Of a DNA stretch of 64,000 bases, positions 1-11,700 are shown one piece after another; position 1 is the stretch's first letter, and each line of letters opens with the position of its first letter. This DNA comes from Aristolochia californica (Eukaryota > Streptophyta > Magnoliopsida > Piperales > Aristolochiaceae), in contig JARWKL010000008.1 in assembly GCA_029961685.1 (NCBI GenBank), positions 22,601,981 through 22,665,980 on the forward strand, in the 5' to 3' direction. The notes beneath the pieces were generated by a model that ran no database searches, was not told where the DNA came from, and saw only the letters and a program-made list of their open reading frames with translations. A program made the position numbers and the translations under genes.

Positions 1-450
1 AACTCTAAAATTTTAATTTTGTAATCCCTCATATCTTTTTTGTTTTCGAGAAAAATGGCAGAGTGAGTTTTGGATCTGGAAAAAAATTTGAACATCCAGA
101 AAGGAAATGCACAAATGCTGATAGAGATAATTCCAAAAAGTATCTGTGATTTTTAAGGATAGGCAAAAAGTGGGTTGTTTGGCTCTAGTGTATATATCCA
201 ACCACTTGAGAAATTGATTTTTTCTACTCTTTGAAAATTTTGGATCATTAGGTCACTTGCATCCTCAACTGGTTTCTGGAAAGCATATCCACCACATTTA
301 AAGCCTGTTAGGATCAGTTAGAAGTCCCTTTGCTATAAAATTCCACCAAACTTATTATTAGGGGTTGTACTAGTGGAATTTCCCAAACATGTATAACAAA
401 ACCTTAGAGTTCATTTTTAGTGTGTGAAATAATTTTCTTCACACTCATTT
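1..450 (+). repeat. Family A, left-edge partial unit
   Basis: This is one nearly complete family A monomer in the position that would end a preceding copy of the 1.8-kb higher-order repeat. It resembles 1,802-2,250 but differs at many more positions than the HOR copies differ from each other. The homogenised HOR therefore either starts near 451 or decays towards this edge. It ends at the same truncation junction that closes the next HOR units. Confidence 0.7.
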
Positions 451-2250
451 ATTATATCCAAAAAGGAAATGCAGAAATGCTGAGAAAGATAATTCCAAAA
501 AGTATCAGTAATTTTTAATGATAGGCAAAAAGTGGAATGTTTGGCTCTGGTTTAAATATCCAACCACTTGAGAATTTGATTTTTTCTGGTCCTTGAAATT
601 TTTGGATCATTAGGTCAGTTGCATCCTCAACATGGTTTTGGCATGCATATCTAATTTAAAACATGTTAGGATCAGTTAGAAGTCCCTTTCCTATAAAATT
701 CTACCAAGTTTATTATTAGGGGTTGAAGTAGTGGAATTTCCCAAACATGGATAACAAAACCTAGGACTTCATTTTTTTTTCGTTAAATAATTTTCTTCAC
801 ATGAATTTCTTATTTTTTTCAATTTTTTTTGCATACTCGAATTCTAAAATTTTCAATTTTTTATACCTTATATCTTTTTTGTTTGTGAGAAAAATTGGAG
901 AGAGAGTTTTAGATCTGAAAAAAAATTTGAATTCTCAAAATGGAAATGCACAAATGCTGTGAGATATAAATCCAAAAAGTATCTGTGATTTTTAAGGATA
1001 AGCAAAAAGTGGGTTGTTTCACTCATGTAAATATATCAAACCACTTGAGAATTTGATTTTTTATACTCCTTGAAATTTTTGGATCGATAGGTCACTTGTA
1101 TCCTCAACATGTTTCTGGCACGCATATCCACCACATTTAAAACATGTAAGGATTAGTTAGAAGTCCCTTTCCAATAAAATTCCACCAAGCTTATTATTAG
1201 GGGTTGTTCTAGTGGAATTTCCCAAACATGGATAACAAAACCTTGGAGTTCATTTTTAGTGCGTGAAATAATTTTCTTCACGTACATTTATTATAGTTTT
1301 CAAATTTTTTTGCGCACTTGAACTCTAAAATTTTCTTTTTGTTAAGCCTTATATCTTTTTGGCTAAGGAGAAAAACGGGAGAGTGAGTTTTGGATCTGAA
1401 AAAATATTTGAACATCCAAAATGGAAATGTACAAATGCTGTGAGAGATAATTTCAAAAAGTATCTGTGGTATTTAAGGATAGGCAAAAAGTAGGTTGTTT
1501 GGCTCTGGTAAATATATCCAACCACTTGAGAATTTGATTTTTTCTTCTCCTTGAAATTTTTGGATCATTAGGTCACTTGCATCCTCAACATGTTTCCGGC
1601 ATGCATATCCACCACATTTAAAACATGTTAGGATCAGTTAGAAGTCCCTTCCCTATAAAATTCCGCCAAGCTTATTATTAGGGGTTGTACTAGTGGAATT
1701 TCCCAGACATGGATAACAAAACCTTGGAGTTTATTTTTAGTGCGTGAAATAATTTTCGTCACTTACATTTATTATAGTTTCCAAATTTTTTTGCATACAT
1801 GAACTTTAAAATTTTCATTTTGTTATCCCTCATATCTTTTTTATTTACGAGAAAAATGGGAGACAGAGTTTTGGATCTGAAAAAAATTTGAACATCCAAA
1901 ATGGAAATGCACAAATGCTGAGAGAGATAATTCCAAAAAGTATCTAAGATTTTTAAGGATAGGCAAAAAGTGGGTTGTTTGGCTCTAGTATATATATCCA
2001 ACCACTTGAGAAATTGATTTTTTCTACTCTTTGAAATTTTTTGATCATTAGGTCACTTGCATCCTCAACATGTTTCTGGTATGAATGTCCACCACATTTA
2101 AAGCATGTTAGGATCAGTGAGAAGTCCCTTTCCCATAAAATTCCACCAAACTTATTATTAGGGGTTGTACTAGTGGAATTTTCCAAACATGTATAACAAA
2201 ACCTTAGAGTTCATTTTTAGTGCGTGAAATAATTTTCTTCACACTCATTT
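451..2250 (+). repeat. Higher-order repeat copy 1 (about 1.80 kb)
   Basis: First of three copies of a composite unit of about 3.75 family A monomers. The unit starts at a distinctive truncation, where TTTATTATA is joined directly to TCCAAAAAGG with about 120 bp of the monomer missing. The same junction recurs at 2,251 and 4,057, giving spacings of 1,800 and 1,806 bp. Component order is a truncated monomer, a GAATTC-bearing monomer (near 839), a monomer with TTTGGCTAAGG (near 1,321), and a monomer with CAAAATGGAAATGC (near 1,802). Copy 1 is visibly more diverged than copies 2 and 3. Confidence 0.88.
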
Positions 2251-4056
2251 ATTATATCCAAAAAGGAAATGCAGAAATGCTGAGAGAGATAATTCCAAAA
2301 AGTATCAGTGATTTTTAATGATAGGGAAAAAGTGGAATGTTTGGCTCTGGTTTAAATATCCAACCACTTGTGAATTTGATTTTTTCTGGTCCTTGAAATT
2401 TTTGGATCATTAGGTCAGTTGCATCCTCAACATGATTTTGGCATGCATATCTACCACGTTTAAAACATGTTAGGATCAGTTAGAAATCCCTTTCCTATAA
2501 AATTCTACCAAGTTTATTGTTAGGGGTTGAAGTAGTGGAATTTCCCAAACATGGATAACAAAACCTAGGACTTCATTTTTATTTCGTTAAATAATTTTCT
2601 TCACTTGAATTTCTTATTTTTTTCATTTTTTTTTGCATACTCGAATTCTAAAATTTTCATTTTTTATACCTTATATCTTTTTTGTTAGTGAGAAAAATTG
2701 GAAAGAGAGTTTTAGATCTGAAAAAAAAAATTGAATTCCCAAAATGGAAATGCACAAATGCTGTGAGATATAAATCCAAAAAGTATCTGTGATTTTTAAG
2801 GATAAGCAAAAAGTGTGTTGTTTCGCTGATGTAAATATATCAAACCACTTGAGAATTTGATTTTTTATACTCCTTGAAATTTTTGGATCGATAGGTCACT
2901 TGCATCCTCAACATGTTTCTGGCACGCATATCCCCCACATTTAAAACATGTAAGGATCAGTTAGAAGTCCATTTCCAAAAAAATTCCACCAAGCTTATTA
3001 TTAGGGGTTGTTCTAGTGGAATTCCCCAAACATGGATAGCAAAACCTTGGAGTTCATTTTTAGTGCGTGAAATAATTTTCTTCACTTACATTTATTATAG
3101 TTTTCAATTTTTTTTGCGTACTTGAACTCTAAAATTTTCTTTTTGTTAAGCCTTATATCTTTTTTGCTAACTAGAAAAATGGGAGAGTGAGTTTTGGATC
3201 TGAAAAAATATTTGAACATCCAAAATGGAAATGTACAAATGCTGTGAGAGATAATTTCAAAAAGTATCTGTGATATTTAAGGATAGGCAAAAAGTAGGTT
3301 GTTTGGCTCTGGTAAATATATCCAACCACTTGAGAATTTGATTTTTTCTTCTCCTTGAAATTTTTGGATCATTAGGTCACTTGTATCCTCAACATGTTTC
3401 TGGCATGCATATCCACCACATTTAAAGCATGTTAGGATCAGTTAGAAGTCCCTTCCCTATCAAATTCCGCCAAGCTTATTATTAGGGGTTGTACTAGTGG
3501 AATTTCCCAAACATGGATAACAAAACATTGGAGTTCATTTTTAGTGCGTGAAATAATTTTTGTCACTTACATTTATTATAGTTTCCAAATTTTTTTGCAT
3601 ACATGAACTTTAAAATTTTCATTTTGTTATCCCTCATATCTTTTTTGCTTACGAAAAAAATGGGTGACAGAGTTTTGGATCTGAAAAAAATTTGAACATC
3701 CAAAATGGAAATGCACAAATGCTGAGAGAGATAATTCCAAAAAGTATCTAAGATTTTTAAGGATAGGCAAAAAGTGGGTTGTTTGGCTCTAGTATATATA
3801 TATCCAACCACTTGAGAAATTGATTTTTTCTACTCTTTGAAATTTTTTGATCATTAGGTCACTTGCATCCTCAACATGTTTCTAGTATGAATGTCCACCA
3901 CATTTAAAGCATGTTAGGATCAGTGAGAAGTCCCTTTCCCATAAAATTCCACCAAACTTATTATTAGGGGTTGTACTAGTGGAATTTTCCAAACATGTAT
4001 AACAAAACCTTAGAGTACATTTTTAGTGCGTGAAATAATTTTCTTCACACTCATTT
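2251..4056 (+). repeat. Higher-order repeat copy 2 (1,806 bp)
   Basis: The second copy of the 1.8-kb composite unit is almost identical to copy 3. The stretch 2,913-3,125 recurs at 4,720-4,932, offset 1,807 bp, with the same translation. Component order matches copy 1, with anchors near 2,645, 3,126 and 3,606. The near identity compared with other monomers implies recent amplification or conversion. Confidence 0.92.
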
Positions 4057-5735
4057 ATTATATCCAAAAAGGAAATGCAGAAATGCTGAGAGAGATAATT
4101 CCAAAAAGTATCAGTGATTTTTAATGATAGGGAAAAAGTGGAAAGTTTGGCTCTGGTTTAAATATCCAACCACTTGTGAATTTGATTTTTTCTGGTCCTT
4201 GAAATTTTTGGATCATTAGGTCAGTTGCATCCTCAACATGATTTTGGCATGCATATCTTCCACGTTTAAAACATGTTAGGATCAGTTAGAAACCCCTTTC
4301 CTATAAAATTCTACCAAGTTTATTGTTAGGGGTTGAAGTAGTGGAATTTCCCAAACATGGATAACAAAACCTAGGACTTCATTTTTATTTCGTTAAATAA
4401 TTTTCTTCACTTGAATTTCTTATTTTTTTCATTTTTTTTTTGCATACTCGAATTCTAAAATTTTCATTTTTTATACCTTATATCTTTTTTGTTAGTGAGA
4501 AAAATTGGAGAGAGAGTTTTAGATCTGAAAAAAAAAATTGAATTCCCAAAATGGAAATACACAAATGCTGTGAGATATAAATCCAAAAAGTATCTGTGAT
4601 TTTTAAGGATAAGCAAAAAGTGTGTTGTTTCGCTGATGTAAATATATCAAACCACTTGAGAATTTGATTTTTTATACTCCTTGAAATTTTTGGATCGATA
4701 GGTCACTTGCATCCTCAACATGTTTCTGGCACGCATATCCCCCACATTTAAAACATGTAAGGATCAGTTAGAAGTCCATTTCCAAAAAAATTCCACCAAG
4801 CTTATTATTAGGGGTTGTTCTAGTGGAATTCCCCAAACATGGATAGCAAAACCTTGGAGTTCATTTTTAGTGCGTGAAATAATTTTCTTCACTTACATTT
4901 ATTATAGTTTTCAATTTTTTTTGCGTACTTGAACTCTAAAATTTTCTTTTTGTTAAGCCTTATATCTTTTTTGCTAACTAGAAAAATGGGAGAGTGAGTT
5001 TTGGATCTGAAAAAATATTTGAACATCCAAAATGGAAATGTACAAATGCTGTGAGAGATAATTTCAAAAAGTATCTGTGATATTTAAGGATAGGCAAAAA
5101 GTAGGTTGTTTGGCTCTGGTAAATATATCCAACCACTTGAGAATTTGATTTTTTCTTCTCCTTGAAATTTTTGGATCATTAGGTCACTTGTATCCTCAAC
5201 ATGTTTCCGGCATGCATATCCACCACATTTAAAGCATGTTAGGATCAGTTAGAAGTCCCTTCCCTATCAAATTCTGCCAAGCTTATTATTAGGGGTTGTA
5301 CTAGTGGAATTTCCCAAACATGGATAACAAAACATTGGAGTTCATTTTTAGTGCGTGAAATAATTTTTGTCACTTACATTTATTATAGTTTCCAAATTTT
5401 TTTGCATACATGAACTTTAAAATTTTCATTTTGTTATCCCTCATATCTTTTTTGCTTACGAAAAAAATGGGTGACAGAGTTTTGGATCTGAAAAAAATTT
5501 GAACATCCAAAATGGAAATGCACAAATGCTGAGAGAGATAATTCCAAAAAGTATCTAAGATTTTTAAGGATAGGCAAAAAGTTGGTTGTTTGGCTCTAGT
5601 ATATATATCCAACCACTTGAGAAATTGATTTTTTCTACTCTTTGAAATTTTTTGATCATTAGGTCACTTGCATCCTCAACATGTTTCTAGTATGAATATC
5701 CACCACATTTAAAGCATGTTATGATCAGTGAGAAG
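4057..5735 (+). repeat. Higher-order repeat copy 3 (about 1.68 kb, right end lost)
   Basis: The third copy starts at the same truncated junction and follows copy 2 closely, with anchors near 4,450, 4,931 and 5,412. The close match continues to about 5,735. From there the sequence reads as ordinary family A (TTTCCAATAAAATTCC instead of TTTCCCATAAAATTCC) and no fourth truncation junction follows. The right boundary is estimated by eye. Confidence 0.85.
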
Positions 5736-8700
5736 TCCCTTTCCAATAAAATTCCACCAAGCTTATTATTAGGGGTTGTACTAGTGGAATTACCCAAACA
5801 TGTATAACAAAACCTTGGAGTTCATTTTTAGTGCGTAAAATAATTTTCTTTACTTACATTTATTATAGTTTTCAAATTTTTTTGCATACATGAACTCTAA
5901 AATTTTCATTTTTTTATGCCTCATATCTTTTTTGTTTACAAGAAAAATGGGAGAGTGAGTTTTTCATCTGAAAAATATTTGAACATCTCCAATGGAAATG
6001 CACAAATGTTGCGATAGATAATGCGACAAAGTATGTGTGATTTTTAAGGATAGGCAAAAAGTGGGTTGTTTGGCTCTGGTAAATATCCAACCACTTGAGA
6101 ATTTGATTTTTTCAACTCCTGGAAATTTTTGGATCATTAGGTCACTTGCATCCTCAACATGTTTCTGGCATGCATATCCACCACATTTAAAAGCATGTTA
6201 GGATCAGTTAGAATTCCCTTTCCTACGAAATTCCACCAAGCTTAATTTTAGGGGTTGTACTAGTGGAATTTCCCAAACATGGATAACAAAACCTAGGAGT
6301 TCATTTTTAGTGCGTGAAATAATATTCTTCACTGATATTTATTATATAGTTTTCAAATTTTTTTGCATACATGAACTCTAAAATTTTAATTTTTTAATGC
6401 CTCATATCTTTTTTGTTTTCAAGAAAAATGGGAGAGTGAGTTTTGGATCTGCAAAAAAATTTGAACATCCAAAATGGAAATGCACAAATGTTGAGAGTGA
6501 TAATTCCAAAAAGTATCGGTGATTTTTAAGGATAGGTAAAAAGTGGGTTGTTTGGCTCTAGTATATATATCCAACCACTTGAGAAATTGATTTTTTCTAC
6601 TCTTAGAAATTTTTGGATCTTTTTATTAGGTCACTTGTATCCTCAACATGTTTCTGGCATGGATATCCACCACATTTAAAGCCTGTTAGGATCAGTTAGA
6701 AGTCCCTTTCCTATAAAATTCCACCAAGCTTATTATTAGAGGTTGTACTAGTGGAATTTCCCAAACATGTATAACAAAACCTAGGAGCTCATTTTTAGTG
6801 CGTGAAATAATTTTCTTCGCACTCATTGATTATTGTTTTCGAATCTTTTTGCATACATGAACTCTAAAATTTTCATTTTGTTATCCCTCTTATCTTTTTT
6901 GTTTACGAGAAAAATGGGAGAGTGAGTTTTGGATCTGAAAAAAAATTTGAATATCTAAAAAGGAAATGCACAAATGCTCGGCGAGATAATTCCAAAAAGT
7001 ATCTGTGATTTTTAATGATAGGCAAAAAGTGGCTTGTTTGGCTTTGGTTTAACTATCCAACCACTTGAGAATTTGATTTTTTCTACACCTTGAAATTTTT
7101 GGATAATTAGGTCACTTGCATCCTCAACTAGTTTCTGGCATGCATATCCACCACATTTAAAGCATGTTAGGATCAGTTAGAAGTCCCTTTCCTATAAAAT
7201 TCCACCAAGCTTATTATTAGGGGTTGTACTAGTGGAATTTCCCAAATATGTATAACAAAACCGTGGATTTTATTTTTAGTGCGTGAAATAATTTTCTTCA
7301 CTTACATTTATTATAGTTTTTAAATTTTTTTGCATACATGAACTCCAAAATTTTCATTTTGTTATGCCTCATATCTTTTTTGTTTACGAGAAAAATGGGA
7401 GAGTGAGTTTCTCATCTGAAAATAAATTTGAACATCCAACATGGAAATACACAAAGGCTGAGAGAGATAATTGCACAAAGTATCTATGATTTTTATGGAT
7501 AAGCAAAAAGTGGGTTGTTTGGCCCTGGTAAATATCCAACCACTTGAGAATTTATTTTTTCTACTCCTGAAATTTTTTGGATCATTAGGTCACTTGCATC
7601 CTCAACATGTTTCTGGCATGCATATCCACCACATTTAAAGCATGTTAGGATCAATTAGAAGTCCCTTTCCTATGAAATTTCACCAAGCTTAATTTTAGGG
7701 GTTGTACTAGTGGAATTTCCCAAACGTGGATAACAAAAGCTTGGAGTTCATTTTTAGTTTGTGAAATAATTTTCTCCACTTAGATTTACTATATAGTTTT
7801 CAATTTTTTTTGCATACATGACCTCTAAAATTTTAATTTTGTAATTCCTCATATCGTTTTTGTTTACGAGAAAAATGGGAGAGGGAGTTTTGGATCTGAA
7901 ACAAAATTTGAACAACCAAATTGGAAATGCACAAATGCTGAGAGAGATAATTCCAAAAAGTATCTGTGATATTTAATGATAGGCAAAATGTAGGTTGTTT
8001 GGCTCTGGTAAAATATATCCAACCACTTGAGAATTTGATTTTTTCATCTCCTTGAAATTTTTGGATCATTAGGTCACTTGGATCCTCAACATGTTTCTGG
8101 CATGCATATCCACTACATTTAAAGCATGATAGGATCAGTTAGAAGTCCCTTTCCTATGAAATTCCACCAAGCTTAATTTTAGGGGTTTTACTAGTGGAAT
8201 TTCCCAAACATGGATAACAAAACCTTGAAGTTCATTTTTAGTTCGTGAAATAATTTTTTCACTTACATTTATTATATAGTTTTCAAATTTTTTTGCATAC
8301 ATGACCTCTAAAATTTTAATTTTGTAATTCCTCATATCCTTTTTGTTTACGAGAAAAATGCTAGAGTGAAGATAGGATCTGAAAAAAAATTTGAATATCC
8401 AAAATGAAAACGCACTAATGCTGAGCGAGATAATTCCAAAAAGTATCAGTGATTTTTAAGTATAGGTAAAAAGTGGGTTGTTTGACTCTGGTAAATATCC
8501 AACCACTTAAGAATTTAATTTTTTCTCCTCCTTGAAATTTTTGGATCTTTAGGTCACTTGCATCCTCAACATCTTTCTGGCATGCATATCCGCTATATTT
8601 AAAGCATGTTAGGATCAGTTAGAAGTCCCTTTCCTATAAAATTCCACCAAACTCATTATTAGGGGTTGTACTAATGAAATTTCCCAACATTGGATAACAA

Positions 8701-11700
8701 AACCTTGGAGTTCATTTTTGGTGCGTGAAATAATTTTCTTCACTTACATTTATTATATAGTTTTCTAATTTTTTGGCATACATGAACTCTAAAATTTTTA
8801 TTTTGTTATGCCTCATATCTTTTTTGTTTACGAGAAAAATGGGAGAGAGAGTTTTCGATCTGAAAAAAAAATTTGAATATCCAAAATGGAAATGCACAAA
8901 TGCTGAGAGAGATAATTCGAAAAAGTATCTGTGATTTTTATGGAGAGGCAAAAAGTGGGTTGTTTTGCTATGGTTTACATATCCAACCACTTGAGAATTT
9001 TATTTTTTCGGCTCCGTGAATTTTTGGATCATTAGGTCACTTGCCTCCCCAACAGGTTTCTGGCATGCATATCCACCACATTTAAAGCATGTTAGGATTA
9101 GTTAGAAGTCCTTTTCCTATAAAATTCTATCAAGCTTATTATTAGGGGTTGTACTAGTGGAATTTCCCAAACAAGGATAACAAACCTTGGAGTTCATTTT
9201 TAGTGCATGAAATAATTTTCTTCACTTACATTTATTATATAGTTTTCAAATTTTTTTGCATACATGAACTCTAAAATTTTCATTTTGTTATGCCTCATAT
9301 CTTTTTTGTTTACGAGAAAAATCGTAGAGTGAGTTTAGGATCTGAAAAAAACTTTGAATATCCAAAATGAAAATGCACAAATGCTGAGAGAGATAATTTG
9401 AAAAAGTATTTGTGATTTTTATGGATAGGTAAAAAGTTGGTTTTTTGACACTGGTAAATATCCAACCACCTAAGAATTTGGTTTTTTCTACTCCTTGAAA
9501 TTCTCTGATCATTAAGTCACTTGCATCCTCAACATCTTTCTGGCATGCTTATCCACCATATTTAAAGCATGTTAGGATCAGTTAGATGTCCCTTTCCTAT
9601 AAAATTCCACCAAGCTCATTATTAGGGGTTGTACTAATGGAATTTCCCAAACATGGATAACAAAACCTTGGAGTTCATTTTTAGTGCGAGAAATAATTTT
9701 CTTCACTTACGTTTCTTATAGTTTTCAATTTTTTTTCCATACTTGAACTCTAAAACTTTCATTTTGTTATGCCTTATATCTTTTTTGTTTACGAGAAAAA
9801 TGGGAGAGTGAGTTTTATATCTGAAAAATTTGAGCACCCTAAATTGAAATGCACAAATCCTGAGAGCGATAATTCCAAAAAGTATCTGTGATTTTTAAGG
9901 ATAGGCAAAAAGTGGCTTGTTTGGCTCTAGTAAATATATCCAACCGCTTGAGAATTTGATTTTTTCTACTCGAAATTTTTGGATCATTAGGTCACTTGCA
10001 TCCTCAACATGTTTCTGGCATGCATATACACCACATTTAAAGCATGTTAGGATCAGTTAGAAGTCCCTTTCCTATAAAATTCCACCACGCTTATTACTAG
10101 GAGTTGTACTAGTGGAATTTCCCAAACATGGATAACAAAACCTTGGAGTTCATTTTTGGTGCCTGAAATAATTTTCTTCACTTACATTTATTATATAGTT
10201 TTCAAATTTTTTTGCATACATGAAGTCTAAAATTTTTATTTTGTTATGCCTCATATCTTTTTTGTTTACGAGAAAAATCGGAGAGTGAGTTTTGGATCTG
10301 ACAAAATATTTGAATATCCAAAATGGAAATGCACAAATGCTGAAAGAGATAATTCCAAAAAGTATATGTGATTTTTACGGATAGGCAAAAAGTGGGTTGT
10401 TTGGCTCTGGTTTAAATATCCAACCTCTTGAGAATTTTATTTTTTCGGCTTTTTGAAATTTTTGGTTCATTAGGTCACTTGCATCCTCAACATGTTTCTG
10501 GCATGCATATCCACCACATTTAAAGCATGTTAGGATTAGTTAGAAGTCCCTTTCCTATAAAATTCCACCAAGCTTATTATTAGGGGTTGTCTTAGTGGAA
10601 TTTCCCAAACAAGGATAACAAAACCTTGGAGTTCATTTTAGGTGCGTGAAATAATTTTCTTCACTTACATTTATCATATAGTTTTCAAATTGTTTTGCCT
10701 ACATGAACTCAAAAATTTTTATTTTGTTATGCCTCATATCTTTTTTGTTTACGAGAAAAATGGGAGAGTGAGTTTTGGATCTGAAAAAAAATTGGAATAT
10801 CCAAAATTGAAATGGATAAATGCTGAGAGGGATAATTCCAAAAAGTATCTCTGATTTTTACGGATAGGTAAAAAGTGGGTTGTTTGGCTCTTGTAAATAT
10901 CCAACCACTTAAGAATTTGTTTTTTTCTGCACCTTGAAATTTTTGGATTAATAGGTCACTTACTTCCTCAACATGATTCTGGCACACATATCCACCACAT
11001 TTAAAGCATGTTTGGATCTATTATAAGTCACTTTCCTATAAAATATGACCAAGCTTATTATTAGGGGTTGTACTAGTGGAATTTCCCAACCATGAATAAC
11101 AAAACCTTGGAGTTCATTTTTAGTGCGTGAAATAGTTTTCTTCACTTACATTTATTATTGTTTTCAATTTTTTTTCCGCACATGAACTCTAAAATTTTCA
11201 TTTTGTTATGCCTCAAATCTTTCTTGTTTACGAGAAAAATGGGAGAGCGAGTTTTGGATCTGAAAAAAAATTTTAACATCCAAAATGGAAAAGCCCAAAT
11301 GCTGAGAGATATAATTCCAAAATGTATCTCAGATTTTTAAGGATAGGCAAAAAGTGGGTTGTTTGGCTCTGGTAAATATATCCAACGACTAGAGAATTTG
11401 GTTTTTTCTACTCCTTGAAAATTTCTGATCATTAGGTCACTTGCATCGTCAACATGTTTTTGGCATGCATATCCACCACATTTAAAGCATGTTAGGATCA
11501 GTTAAAATCCCTTTCCTATAAAATTCCTCCAAGCTTATTATTAGGGGTTGTACTAGTGGAATTTCCCAAACATGGATAACAAAACCTTGGAGTTCATTTT
11601 TAGTGCGTGAAAAAATTTTATTCACTTTCATTTATTCTAGTTTTCAAAAAATTTTGCATACCTGAAATCTCAAATTTTCATTTTGTTATGCCTCATATTT

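Noticed and set aside
6600..6635. Small insertion near 6,613 (GGATCTTTTTATTAGG) as a mobile element footprint
   Set aside because: It is only about 5 bp and falls in a T-rich stretch. Slippage is enough to explain it.
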